A stretch of DNA of 64,000 bases from AWTP1-13 sp963827545 (GTDB taxonomy: Bacteria; Pseudomonadota; Alphaproteobacteria; Rhizobiales; Hyphomicrobiaceae): positions 13,730-77,729 of the forward strand of contig CAWHBI010000040.1 in NCBI GenBank assembly GCA_963827545.1, in the 5' to 3' direction. Both the position numbers and the translations under genes were made by a program. The notes under the pieces were generated by a model. That model ran no database searches and was not told where the DNA came from. It saw nothing but the letters and a program-made list of their open reading frames with translations. This document shows positions 7,858-16,680 of this stretch, piece by piece; the first letter of the stretch is position 1; each line of letters begins with the position of its first letter.

Positions 7858-10800
7858 ATGCGTATGTCTTGGGGCTGCGTGATCGTGGCCGCAGCGCTTC
7901 TAAGCGGCACAGCACTTGCGCAGGAGCCGGCCCCCAAGGGGTGGCTTGGGGTCGAGCTGCAGGACGTCAGCAAGGAAGAGGCCGACAAGTTCGGCTGGGA
8001 CGCGCCGCGCGGGGCCAAGGTGACGGCGGCCAGCGCTGGCTCCCCGGCGGACAAGGCGGGTATCAAGGCCGGCGATATCATTGTCGCCGTCGACCGCACC
8101 CAAATCGATACCGCGTCGGAGCTCAATGCCGCCATCGAGGCCAAGCGGCCAGGGGCGCAGGTGCTGCTGGGCGTACTTTCGGGCGGACCCGAGCGGCGTG
8201 TCACGGCAACGTTGGCCGAGCGTCCAAGGGCCCGAGCGGCCGATGCCACGGCGGTGCCGCACCTCATGCTCGATACTGGCGGGCATATGGCAAACGTTAC
8301 CGGCATTACCTTTACACCTGACGGCAAGCAGATCGTCTCGGCCTCGATCGACAAGACCGTCAGGGTCTGGGACGTCGAGACCGGCAAGGCCGTACGCATG
8401 ATCCGCGGCGAGGCGGCGAGCGGCGACTGGGGGAGGATTGACGCCATCGCCCTGTCACCTGACGGCCGCTGGCTGGCCGCCGGGGGTAAACTCCATGGCA
8501 CGGATCGCGCTATCGCAAACGCGATTCGCCTTTACGATTTCGCCAGCGGCAAGTTGGACACCCTGCTCAAGGGCCACGAGGATGTTGTCTCGGCGCTGGC
8601 CTTTTCGCTCGACGGTTCGCGGCTCATTTCCGGCAGCGCCGACAAGACAGCGATCATCTGGCACCTTGCGAACCGGCAGCAAATGCTTCGACTTTCCGGG
8701 CATCTGGGCGTTGTAGCGGCCGTGAGTTTCAGTGCCGACGGTGCCCGGGCGGTCACGGGAAGTGGGGACGCAACGCTGCGGCTGTGGAGCGCAGCCGATG
8801 CCAAGCTCATCGCCGAGATGACGGAGCACAAGAAGCTCTTGCCCGACAACTGGGTGGGCGGCGGCGGCGTGGCATCGCTTGCTGTCTCGCCGGATGATCA
8901 CTTGATTGCGTCCGGCAGCACAGATGGACGAATCCTCTTGTGGGACGGCCGAACGGGAAAGCTCGTGCGCCGGTTCGCCGAGCTGTTCGGGATGCAAAGT
9001 TTGGCAGACGTAACGTCGCTGCGCTTCAGCCCCGATGGGCGTTGGCTGCTTTCAACCCAGCAAAGCCAAGGTTGCCAGGTCTTTGAGGTTGCGACTGGTG
9101 CTGAGCTGCTTGACGGCGAGCTGTACGACCAATGGACACCATTCGGCGCAAAGTCGTCGAAGACCGGTCGAGAGGTGAAATTGAACCGCGTGAGATGCAA
9201 TGGGGCTGCCGCGTTCAGTCCCGACGGGCAGTTGATCGCCGCGCGCTTCAACAATGACATCCAGATCGTGGGCGCAGGCAGGAGCAAGGCAACTACCCTC
9301 AAGGGGTCGGGAATACCTGTGTACGCCGCGGGCTTTACGCGAGACGGTCGCGCGATCGCGTGGGGGGAGGAAAAGGATGGTTACGAGACATCCAACAAGT
9401 TGAAGCGGGAATTGTCCCTCCCACTCGACGGCGCACCGCTCGGCCGTGCCAAGGAAATCGATCCGCGGATAGCCACTTGCACCACATCACGGCCTTCTCA
9501 GTATGAGTGTCCCGATGATGCTCGCCGCAAGTACCTGCGCGGTGCCGCCGAGCACTGGCCATGGTTAGCGAGGTTCAAGTCGACGGCTGCCTTTCTGATC
9601 AATTCGAGCATCCTTGAAGTTTACAAGGATGCCAAGTGGCAGGACGGCCAACGGCAAGGCGGCGCGCTACATGCGCAATTCGACGTTGGGAACGATCCTT
9701 CTGCAAGAAATCCGATTGCCTTTACTCCCGACAGCCAAGCCGTTCTCGTCGGTCGTGCTTCAGAGATACGCGCGTATGACTTGAAAGGCGGTCTTCTTGG
9801 CTCTTTCGTCGGCCATGACGACGTCCCGTGGGATTTTGCGTCTTCGCCGGACGGCCGCTTCCTGGTGTCCGGCGCGACCGACCAGACCGTGCGGCTGTGG
9901 AACCTCAAGACGCGCGAGCTGATCGTCACCCTGTTCCACGGCACCGACGGCGAGTGGGTGATGTGGACGCCGCAGGGCTACTACACGGGCTCGCCGGGCG
10001 CCGACAAGATCGTCGGCTGGCAGATCAACAAGGGGCCCGACCAGGCCGCCGACTACGTCGGCGCCGACCAGCTCAGACAGCACCTGAACCGTCCCGACAT
10101 CGTCGAGAAGGCCATCATCCTCGCCTCCGCTGACCAGGCCGTGCGGGAGGCCCCAGGCACGTCCTTCAAGCTCGTCGATCTGCTGGCGCGCCCCGTGCCG
10201 CGGCTCCGAATCGTCTCACCGTCCAGCGGATCGACCCAGCGTGGCGGCCGCGCGACGGTGGCGATCGCCATCGAGGCGACACCCGATCCCATCAGGGCCA
10301 TCCGCGTGCAGGTCAACGGCCGGCAGGTCCAGGACCTGACCCCGCCCACCGGCTCGGGCGGCTTCGGCGCCGGCGAGCGCCTTCTCGACGTGCCCCTGGC
10401 CCAAGGCCGCAACGAGGTGCGCATCACGCTCACCAACGCCATCGGCGAGAAGGCCGAGACCCTGGTGCTGACCCACGAGGAGGAGGGCCGCCTCGACAAG
10501 CGCGGCACCCTGCACATCCTCGCCATAGGGGTGAACGAGTACAAGGGCCTCGGCAACGCCTGCGGCAGCGCCGGCTGCGACCTCACCTATTCCGTGGCCG
10601 ACGCGCGCAAGCTGGCGGAGGCCATCGAGAAGCGCCTCGCGCCTGGCCACGCCCGCGTCGTCAAGCGCCTGCTCGTCAACGGCGGCGATGCCAAGGATGC
10701 GCCGACCGCCGGCAACATCATCGACGCGGTGGAGCTGCTGCGCCAAGCGGAGGAAACCGACACCGTCGTGCTGTTCATCGCCGGCCACGGCAAGAACGAG

Positions 10801-11256
10801 GGGCCCGACTACCGCTTCCTGCCCACCAACGCGGAGTTCACCGGCGGCGCGCTGCGCGGCTCCACCGTGGTGCCCTGGCAGGTGCTGCAGAGCGCGGTCG
10901 AGGCCGCCAAGGGCCGCCGATTGCTGTTCGTCGACACCTGCCATTCCGGCAACGCCTACAACCAGCGCCTCGGCAACGCCGCCTACCACGCCAACATCAT
11001 CGCCTACACCGCCGCCCGTTTCGACCAGGAGGCGCTGGAGGACGCCTCCCTCGGCCACGGTCTCTTCACCTATGCGGTGGTCGAGGGACTGGAAGGCAAG
11101 GGCGGCCTCGGCGCCAAGCGGCAGATCTCGACCAAGGAGCTGGCCACCTACGTGCTCAAGCGCGTCGACGAGCTGGCCAAGTCCATGAAGGGAGAGCAGG
11201 AGCCGCAGTACTTCAAGGGCCGCGATGCCGAGGACTACGTGCTGGTGCGCTGGTAG
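7858..11256 (+). CDS. Exported PDZ - WD40 repeat - caspase (peptidase C14) protein
   Basis: 1132 residues from the ATG at 7858, nine bases after AGGGAG; in-frame ATGs at 7849 and 7864 are alternatives. A signal peptide (cleavage after TALAQ, about residue 22) suggests export to the periplasm. A PDZ domain covers about 28-118 (GWLGVELQDV; GIKAGDIIVAVD). WD40 repeats follow from about 142 to 420, with another near 652-685 (GHDDVPWDF ... RLWNL). After a beta-rich linker the caspase-like domain starts near 883, with His977 in IAGHGKNEG and Cys1028 in FVDTCHSGNA as the catalytic dyad. The gene stands alone. From about 9830 third codon positions become almost all G or C, unlike the earlier part, which suggests a mosaic origin. 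Targets are unknown. Confidence 0.87.
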   Translation: MRMSWGCVIVAAALLSGTALAQEPAPKGWLGVELQDVSKEEADKFGWDAPRGAKVTAASAGSPADKAGIKAGDIIVAVDRTQIDTASELNAAIEAKRPGAQVLLGVLSGGPERRVTATLAERPRARAADATAVPHLMLDTGGHMANVTGITFTPDGKQIVSASIDKTVRVWDVETGKAVRMIRGEAASGDWGRIDAIALSPDGRWLAAGGKLHGTDRAIANAIRLYDFASGKLDTLLKGHEDVVSALAFSLDGSRLISGSADKTAIIWHLANRQQMLRLSGHLGVVAAVSFSADGARAVTGSGDATLRLWSAADAKLIAEMTEHKKLLPDNWVGGGGVASLAVSPDDHLIASGSTDGRILLWDGRTGKLVRRFAELFGMQSLADVTSLRFSPDGRWLLSTQQSQGCQVFEVATGAELLDGELYDQWTPFGAKSSKTGREVKLNRVRCNGAAAFSPDGQLIAARFNNDIQIVGAGRSKATTLKGSGIPVYAAGFTRDGRAIAWGEEKDGYETSNKLKRELSLPLDGAPLGRAKEIDPRIATCTTSRPSQYECPDDARRKYLRGAAEHWPWLARFKSTAAFLINSSILEVYKDAKWQDGQRQGGALHAQFDVGNDPSARNPIAFTPDSQAVLVGRASEIRAYDLKGGLLGSFVGHDDVPWDFASSPDGRFLVSGATDQTVRLWNLKTRELIVTLFHGTDGEWVMWTPQGYYTGSPGADKIVGWQINKGPDQAADYVGADQLRQHLNRPDIVEKAIILASADQAVREAPGTSFKLVDLLARPVPRLRIVSPSSGSTQRGGRATVAIAIEATPDPIRAIRVQVNGRQVQDLTPPTGSGGFGAGERLLDVPLAQGRNEVRITLTNAIGEKAETLVLTHEEEGRLDKRGTLHILAIGVNEYKGLGNACGSAGCDLTYSVADARKLAEAIEKRLAPGHARVVKRLLVNGGDAKDAPTAGNIIDAVELLRQAEETDTVVLFIAGHGKNEGPDYRFLPTNAEFTGGALRGSTVVPWQVLQSAVEAAKGRRLLFVDTCHSGNAYNQRLGNAAYHANIIAYTAARFDQEALEDASLGHGLFTYAVVEGLEGKGGLGAKRQISTKELATYVLKRVDELAKSMKGEQEPQYFKGRDAEDYVLVRW

Positions 11257-11632
11257 GCCAGCTTGCAAGGTTTGCCGCCACTACGCCTACAGCTCTGTCG
11301 GCGAGCCTGGTCTCCCTGGGCGCATGTCAACTCGTTCCTGATGAGCTTGACCTTCATTTGCGCCAGATGCGGACTGGGCCGGGCGGAATAGTGATCAAGA
11401 ATGCGCTCCACTACATGCGTTGGATCCCACACGGCGACCCGCTCCAGGCCTACGCCGGCTCAGGTTCAGGCAGGCCATACAGGTACGGAGTCAGATCGGC
11501 AAAGTAGGTCATGCCCGCTAACGACCCCAGCTCAGCGACCCGGCCCGCCAGCGGCCGCGATTGCAACCAGAGCGCGATGGCTGGGTTCGCTGCAGCGCCA
11601 GTTCTTCGCGCGTTGACCACATCGCCTGCCTG
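11257..11632. other. Intergenic region after the caspase gene
   Basis: No gene supported. A short minus-strand open frame (11235-11432) overlaps the caspase end and matches nothing I know. No clear terminator hairpin was seen. Confidence 0.5.
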
Positions 11633-11959
11633 TCATTGCTGGGATGCGATTGGTGATAGACCGATAAAGCCCTTGTAAACCCAGCCTCGTTGACCGGCAA
11701 AAATCACCTCGCACCAGTAATGGCATTTCACCACTTCCAGCGGACTGCCCTCAGGAATTCGCATGACCACTGCATTGTCGTTGCTTGGTCCGGCGCGCAT
11801 GTTGACCTGAATGATCGCCCGAGCAACACGGGTAGCGACAGTATCGTCGGCTCGGTTAACTGTTGATCCGGTCTTGACCCGTTGCTGCTTCGTCGACGTT
11901 GCCAGGAGTGGACAGTCGTGATCGCTTTTGTTCGCGCCTTCTGCGACGCTCGTCCTCAC
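11633..11959 (-). CDS. Small bacterial SH3-domain protein
   Basis: 108 residues from a GTG at 11959 that overlaps the stop of the upstream propeller gene (GTGA), so it may be translated by coupling. The C-terminal half is a bacterial SH3 domain: VNMRAGPSNDNAVVMRIPEG, then LEVVKCHYWCEVIF, then GWVYKGFIGLS. Such domains bind cell-wall peptides or act as targeting modules. The N-terminal half is low in features and has no signal peptide, which is unusual for this family and suggests a truncated or fused N-terminus. Function unknown. Confidence 0.62.
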   Translation of the reverse strand: MRTSVAEGANKSDHDCPLLATSTKQQRVKTGSTVNRADDTVATRVARAIIQVNMRAGPSNDNAVVMRIPEGSPLEVVKCHYWCEVIFAGQRGWVYKGFIGLSPIASQQ

Positions 11960-12615
11960 TTCTTCGGCTTGGCCGCGGAGCCTCGCTTGGGTCGGCGGAT
12001 GGCTCTCACCTTCCCGCTGCTTCCGCCTCCGCAGAAGAACTGATCGCCGCCATCGGACTCGAGCCCTGACACGCCCACTCCGGGCGGCATCTCGAGCCTC
12101 TCCAGGACCTTTCCTGTTCGAGGATCGACCCGCCTCACATCGCTCTCGTCACCGTCCCAGGTGCCGTGCCAGAGCTCGCCGTCGACCCAGGTGACCCCGG
12201 TGACGACGCGGTTGGACTCGATGGTGCGAAGAATTGCCCCTGTCTGAGGATCGATTTGATGGATCTTCCGGCCCCGATGCTGCCCCACCCAGAGAGTTCC
12301 TTCGGCCCACGCGAGGCCGGAGTCACCGCCGCCGCCAGGCGCCGGGATCGTCGCGAGCACACGGCCGGTCTTCGGATCGATCTTCTGAATGCGATCTTCG
12401 GCGATCTGATACAAGTGCTTGCCGTCGAAGGCCGTACCTGCGTGCGCGGCGACATCGATGGCGCGCACCGTCCTCCCGCTCGCCGGATCGAGGGCATTCA
12501 GCTTGTCTCCGGACGCAAACCAGACGTGCTGACCGTCGAACGTAACCCCATTCACATGGTCGACACCCGGAAAGGGTCCATATTCACGGAGGATTTCGGC
12601 TTGAGATCGTTTCAT
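11956..12615 (-). CDS. Beta-propeller (NHL/Vgb-like) protein of the glutamine-cyclotransferase-like type
   Basis: 219 residues from the ATG at 12615. The protein repeats short blades: GVTFDGQHVWFASGDKLNAL, then GTAFDGKHLYQIAEDRI, then GLAWAEGTLWVGQHRGRKI, then GVTWVDGELWHGTWDGDES. Each ends in an IDP(K/Q)TG-like turn. This fits a cytoplasmic six-bladed propeller often annotated as glutamine cyclotransferase or streptogramin lyase-like; no catalytic assignment is justified. No signal peptide is seen. It lies 9 bp after the TPR/winged-helix regulator gene on the same strand, and a DUF899-like remnant lies beyond, a neighbourhood I recall from other proteobacteria. Confidence 0.7.
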   Translation of the reverse strand: MKRSQAEILREYGPFPGVDHVNGVTFDGQHVWFASGDKLNALDPASGRTVRAIDVAAHAGTAFDGKHLYQIAEDRIQKIDPKTGRVLATIPAPGGGGDSGLAWAEGTLWVGQHRGRKIHQIDPQTGAILRTIESNRVVTGVTWVDGELWHGTWDGDESDVRRVDPRTGKVLERLEMPPGVGVSGLESDGGDQFFCGGGSSGKVRAIRRPKRGSAAKPKK

Positions 12616-12624
12616 GCGTCCATC

Positions 12625-13845
12625 CTAGTCGCTCGGCAGCGGACCGGGGAGTAACAAGGTTGTCGGGAATCCCGGCACGGGCGGGGTCATCCAACGACGC
12701 GCCCGCCCGCGACCGAACGACTGCACTTTGCCTGCTGTCGCAAGCGAATCGAGCGCCCGCTGCACGGTGCGCGGGCTGGCTCCCAACGCAATCGCCAGGG
12801 CCGAGCTCGGCCACGATTCGCCGTCGGCAAGGAAAGCGAGCACCGCTGCATGCTGCTCTTCGACGGGCGGCGCCAGGACGACGACATTGCGTGCGCGGCG
12901 TGGCGCCAGCGCAAAGCCTTGCTTCGTCGCGCTCACGTCTGCCAGCGTCCGAAGCTCCACGCGAAGCCGCCCGACTTCGACCCGCAACCGTGCGCGATGC
13001 GATTCATCGGCGTGCTTCGCCCGGAAGGCGCGTGCGACGAGCGTGCTCCTCGGCACATCTCCGGGCCAGGCTTCACCCAGCGCGCTTGCAAGCGCGAACA
13101 ATACCGGGCGCGTCGCGAGCGAGACCACCAGCCTCTCGTACCGCACGACATGGCGGCACGCGTCCACGACGAGCGCCTTCGACGCCAGCAGCGCTTCGAC
13201 CTCCTCAAGCAGGAGGAGGCGTTCCTCGCCACGCGCGATCAGGCGCGCCGCCGGCGTGTTCATCACGAGGGATGCGCTTTCGACCTCCGCCGTCAGCGCG
13301 GGGATGTCCGCCTCGCGCGCGGCATGCTTGGCCCGAGTGAGCGCAGCGCGCGCCGCCTTCGTCTGCAGTCGCCGAATCGCGATTCCCGCAACCGCCATCT
13401 CGTGGGCGGCCCTCAACGCCGGTGGGAGCGGCGTCGGGTCGAGCTCGGCGAGCGTGCGCTCGGCTTCGTCGAGGCGGCCGATCAGGAGCAGACGCCTGAC
13501 CTCGAGATTCCGCGCGTGCGCGGCATTTACGCGGTCGCCGTGCGCTTCGAGCGTCGCCTGTGCTGCGTCGAGCGCCTTCGCAGGCCAGCCCAGGTCGCGC
13601 GAGACGAGCGCGATCTCGGCCTCGGCGACGACGCACCTCGCGCGGGCCACCACCTCTTTCGGACCGAACGCGCGCGCAGCACTTCGCAAGAGAGCCTTCG
13701 CTCGAGCGAGATCGCCGAGCTGCGCCATCGCGATGCCCCGCAGCGCGAGCGCAGGCGCGTCGTCACGCAGGGCAACCCGCTTCAATGCCCCGAGGGGATC
13801 ACCCGTTGCGAGTGCACGCGCCGCAGCCGTGATCAGCGAGTCCAT
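12625..13845 (-). CDS. TPR-like / winged-helix transcriptional regulator
   Basis: 406 residues from the ATG at 13845. Residues 1 to about 230 are alanine-rich helical repeats of TPR type, with patterns such as ALRGIAMAQLGDLARAKALL. The C-terminal 80 residues form a winged-helix DNA-binding domain (SSALAIALGASPRTVQRAL, followed by AGKVQSFGRGRARRW). It is probably a one-component regulator of the flanking genes. It is divergent from the DUF899-like open frame at 13974, and the 128-bp gap would contain both promoters. Ligand unknown. Confidence 0.7.
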   Translation of the reverse strand: MDSLITAAARALATGDPLGALKRVALRDDAPALALRGIAMAQLGDLARAKALLRSAARAFGPKEVVARARCVVAEAEIALVSRDLGWPAKALDAAQATLEAHGDRVNAAHARNLEVRRLLLIGRLDEAERTLAELDPTPLPPALRAAHEMAVAGIAIRRLQTKAARAALTRAKHAAREADIPALTAEVESASLVMNTPAARLIARGEERLLLLEEVEALLASKALVVDACRHVVRYERLVVSLATRPVLFALASALGEAWPGDVPRSTLVARAFRAKHADESHRARLRVEVGRLRVELRTLADVSATKQGFALAPRRARNVVVLAPPVEEQHAAVLAFLADGESWPSSALAIALGASPRTVQRALDSLATAGKVQSFGRGRARRWMTPPVPGFPTTLLLPGPLPSD

Positions 13846-13973
13846 CGGAACCCCGTCACACTTGTCACTCTCACCCTTCGATATCCGGTCCTAGTCTATC
13901 TCACGACCACCAACCAGCACGTCGTTTCGACAACGGAGCGAGCGACGAAGGACATCCAAAGGAGAGAAGAACG

Positions 13974-14459
13974 ATGACGAAGCACATGACCGGAACAGGT
14001 GACGAGTGGCTTGCAGCCCGCCGTAAGCTGCTTCAGGCGGAGAAGGAGCTAACGCGGCGCAGCGACGAGCTGGCGCGGCGGCGGCAAGAGCTGCCGTGGG
14101 TCCGGATCGACAAGGAATACCGGTTCGAGACCGACGAGGGGAGCGCCTCGCTGACAGACCTCTGCAGAGGGCGCTCGCAGCTCCTCGTCTGCCACTTCAT
14201 GTTCGGGCCCGACAACGGCGGGGTGTCCGTCCTGCTCATCGAGCGCGGACGGATTCGACGGCTTCGTCGTCCACCCGGCGTGACGGTATTCGCCCAAGTG
14301 CCGACGCGCGTCGACTATTCTTTGGCCGAAGCCGGCGAGCACGTAATGCCGATCATCGATGCGCTTGGTGATGGGTGTGAGGGAAAGCAGCAGCTCTCTC
14401 GCGGCGATGCTGTTCGTCAGCCCGTATTGTTCATGAGCCGGTGGGCACTTTCGTCTTGA
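13974..14459 (+). pseudogene. Chimera of DUF899 (thioredoxin-like) N-terminus and HxlR-type C-terminal fragment
   Basis: An open frame of 161 codons with a good ribosome site (AAAGGAGAG). Residues 1-80 match the DUF899 family start (DEWLAARRKLLQAEKE; LPWVRIDKEYRFE; LLVCHFMFGPD). After that the DUF899 reading continues in another frame, where CPSC and GFDGFVVH are visible near 14221-14270. The open frame instead runs into VFAQVPTRVDYSLAEAGEHV and PIIDALGD, the hallmark end of an HxlR winged-helix regulator. So two unrelated broken genes are joined. The product, if made, would be neither a DUF899 protein nor an HxlR regulator. Confidence 0.6.
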
Positions 14460-14631
14460 TCATGGGGTGCTGCGCCAAATACGCCCTCGCTTTTCTGTTG
14501 GCGGCGCGCCGGAAGGTAGGTGTCGTAGCTGGTCGAAGGCTGTGAGCCTGACGCAAATGCTTCGTCCGCTATCGGGCAGCGAATTGTTCGTGGTTTCGGA
14601 TAGCGAGTCTCAGACATGAGAACGGACCGAA

Positions 14632-14895
14632 CTACTTTGGCGGGCGCTTGGAAGGGCCACTGCTCCAGCCGCGCCACACGTAATACCCGGTGTCCGCGAT
14701 GCCCTTAAGGATAGGCTCGGCCATTATCGGAGCTGGCACGGGAGCGCGCGGGCCGAGCTGAAATTCCTCGCACAAGCACCAGCCCTGCGTGCACGGCGAG
14801 CGGGGGATGTTGCCGCCAGTGATGTCATGCGACACGGCGTACAGATCTTCGCCTGTGCACTGGAAGAGGTACGCGGTGCGGGGCGTGTCAGGCAT
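14632..14895 (-). CDS. Small conserved hypothetical protein
   Basis: 87 residues from an ATG at 14895 with AAGGAG eight bases upstream, a strong ribosome site for this window. The protein contains YLFQCTGEDLYAVSHDITG, three further cysteines (SPCTQGWCLCEEF), and GIADTGYYVWRGW. It resembles short hypothetical proteins common in Rhizobiales, but I cannot name a function. No signal peptide or membrane segment. The preceding 14460-14631 shows nothing convincing. Confidence 0.6.
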   Translation of the reverse strand: MPDTPRTAYLFQCTGEDLYAVSHDITGGNIPRSPCTQGWCLCEEFQLGPRAPVPAPIMAEPILKGIADTGYYVWRGWSSGPSKRPPK

Positions 14896-15108
14896 TCGAT
14901 CGCTCTCCTTCGGATTTGGACGGCATCCAGAGGCGCCCGCCTGCCGATATCTAAGCTCTCATGTCCAGAACAAAGAGCACCAGGCCGCATGCAGACATGC
15001 CGAACAAAAAGAAGAACGCAAGGCCAGGCGGACCAAGGAGCGCCGCTGTTGGTATTCCGAGGGCACAGGCACCGGCCGCACTCATGCAGGCGGCAGTGGG
15101 CGAGATTT

Positions 15109-15378
15109 TCATGCTGCGGTCCTTTTCACAGACGCTGGACTGCGCAAGCTCAGGGCTCGCGTAACGGCATACGTCCTCAACACTTCCGGATCGCGCTGGC
15201 CTGCGTTGGCCAGGGCTAGGATGCCGTCGGCGAGGTTCATGCGTCCGGCTTTCTCCGCAACGGCTCCCGCAAAGTCACCGCGTATCAATGCCCATCCATC
15301 TTCGAGAACGCGGCAGAGCATGTGCGCGGTAGGTCGATCGAGAGGTGCTTGGTGGAGAAGACTGGTTGCCTGATCCAT
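15109..15378 (-). CDS. Small hypothetical protein
   Basis: 89 residues from the ATG at 15378, preceded by AGGAGGGAG five bases upstream, the best ribosome site in this stretch; the longer frame to 15456 is therefore not used. Helical, soluble, with DGWALIRGDFAGAVAEKAGR and LADGILALANAGQRDPE. No known family. It is in line with the small genes at 15425-16005 and the Crp/Fnr gene, all on the minus strand, so it may be transcribed with them. Function unknown. Confidence 0.5.
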   Translation of the reverse strand: MDQATSLLHQAPLDRPTAHMLCRVLEDGWALIRGDFAGAVAEKAGRMNLADGILALANAGQRDPEVLRTYAVTRALSLRSPASVKRTAA

Positions 15379-15424
15379 GGCTACTCCCTCCTGGCTTGTC
15401 AGGTGGGTGCGGTTCAGCCGGGCA

Positions 15425-15763
15425 TCACAGCTTGTAGAGTTCAGTCGCGCACGCATCTATAACCCCGCTTTCCTGGTCTTTGCCGATGAGGGCCCACTTG
15501 CCCTGTCTGACGAACGTTTCCCTCTGCCACGAGGAATCGATGTTCTTGAGTGCAGCCAGCTTGGCGGGCGCGTCGGAAGCACTCTGGAAGTTGGCCACGC
15601 AAAGAGGTGTGAGCACTCTGACGACTGCGGCCTGCGCTTCTTGCCTGGCAAACGTCTGCGCTTGCCCACCACTATACCAACCGAACCCCTTGCTCAACGC
15701 GATGGGTACGGCGATTCCGGCGACTACGAGGCCCCAGATGAAGCCGTTGAGGCGATCGTTCAT
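15425..15763 (-). CDS. Small membrane-anchored hypothetical protein
   Basis: 112 residues. One N-terminal membrane segment (GFIWGLVVAGIAVPIALS, about residues 7-25) is followed by a soluble part with two cysteines (LTPLCVANFQSASD; GVIDACATELYKL). The ATG at 15763 overlaps the stop of the upstream small gene as ATGA, so translation is probably coupled. Similar short proteins occur in Rhizobiales genomes but have no assigned function. It could be periplasmic with its N-terminus anchored in the inner membrane. Confidence 0.6.
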   Translation of the reverse strand: MNDRLNGFIWGLVVAGIAVPIALSKGFGWYSGGQAQTFARQEAQAAVVRVLTPLCVANFQSASDAPAKLAALKNIDSSWQRETFVRQGKWALIGKDQESGVIDACATELYKL

Positions 15764-16005
15764 TGTGTTTGCCTTTCAGGTTCTGTGACGGAGAACCATC
15801 TCGCGCCACGGTTGGAAGGAAGTTGTTGAGCTTCGGCGCTCTGTAGTCGCCGAAGCGTCTCGCACAGTTTGTTCAGCCGATCGTCCGCTGACTGCGTGGG
15901 TGATCCTTGAACGATCATTCGCTGCAGTCGCGCCCGCTGATCGTCGATGCGCAGTTGAGCGTCACGAATGAGCCGATTGGCGTGAGGTTGGAACATGCAA
16001 GTCAT
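15760..16005 (-). CDS. Small hypothetical protein downstream of the Crp/Fnr gene
   Basis: 81 residues from an ATG at 16005, only 9 bp after the Crp/Fnr stop, and ending in an ATGA overlap with the membrane protein at 15763. The middle is helical and charged (LIRDAQLRIDDQRARLQRMI; LNKLCETLRRLQ) and may form a coiled coil. No family recognised. Its placement between two coupled genes is the main support that it is real. Confidence 0.5.
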   Translation of the reverse strand: MTCMFQPHANRLIRDAQLRIDDQRARLQRMIVQGSPTQSADDRLNKLCETLRRLQSAEAQQLPSNRGARWFSVTEPERQTQ

Positions 16006-16014
16006 CTTCGTGGA

Positions 16015-16680
16015 TTAACTCTCGGGTGGGACGTACGTGCCGTTCGACCGCTTTTCGAGCGCTCTGCGATTGCGGATGCTGATGATGCCGCGGCGCGCAG
16101 AAATGAGGCCTTCCTTCTCAAGCGCCTGTACGGCTTTCGTAACGCCGGGACGATAGGTCCCCAGCATCAAGCCGAGGAACTCGTGCGTGAGCGGCAACTC
16201 GTCTCCGTCGATGCGATCGTCGGCCATCAAGAGCCAGCGCGCCAAGCGCTCCTCCATCTTGCTGCGGCCGTTGGCGAGCGCGGTTGTGGTTGTCTGATGA
16301 AGGAACGCATGCGCGTAGCGCAGCATGGCACGATGCAACGCAGGACTCTGCTCGTCTGCCGCGCGCAAGTTGGCCGCGCTGATGCGCTGGCCACGACCAG
16401 CGACTTGGATATAAGTCTCATGCGGTGCGCGACTGTTGCCCAGCACAACCGCCAGGCCGGTCATGCCCTCGCGGCCGATGATCCCGACCTCGATGCTGGG
16501 CTTGCCGGTGCCGTTGGCGACAACCGAGGCAAATCCAGCTTCGATGAAATAGACCTGGCCGATACGTTTTTTGGGGGTTTCGATTTGCTTCCTCACGGGC
16601 AGATCAACTGATTGCAGGTGAGGCTCGAGCAGGCCGAAATCCTCGCGCGACAGGCGCGACAGAATGCGGTTGGATGACAT
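16015..16680 (-). CDS. Crp/Fnr-family transcriptional regulator
   Basis: 221 residues from the ATG at 16680. An N-terminal cyclic-nucleotide-type beta roll (about 15-135; IGQVYFIEAGFASVVA, then VGIIGREGMTGLAVVLG) is followed by a C-terminal winged helix (about 150-215; LPLTHEFLGLMLGTYRPGVT, then LEKEGLISARRGIISIRN). The Fnr cluster cysteines are absent, so it is not an iron-sulfur oxygen sensor. It resembles the large group of rhizobial Crp/Fnr paralogues whose signal is unknown. It heads a minus-strand series with the small genes at 16005-15109. Confidence 0.85.
   Translation of the reverse strand: MSSNRILSRLSREDFGLLEPHLQSVDLPVRKQIETPKKRIGQVYFIEAGFASVVANGTGKPSIEVGIIGREGMTGLAVVLGNSRAPHETYIQVAGRGQRISAANLRAADEQSPALHRAMLRYAHAFLHQTTTTALANGRSKMEERLARWLLMADDRIDGDELPLTHEFLGLMLGTYRPGVTKAVQALEKEGLISARRGIISIRNRRALEKRSNGTYVPPES

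Noticed and set aside
11235..11432. Short minus-strand frame after the caspase gene
   Set aside because: Overlaps the caspase stop and matches no family.
14417..14677. 86-codon minus-strand frame overlapping the DUF899/HxlR remnant
   Set aside because: No similarity or ribosome site, and it overlaps both neighbours.
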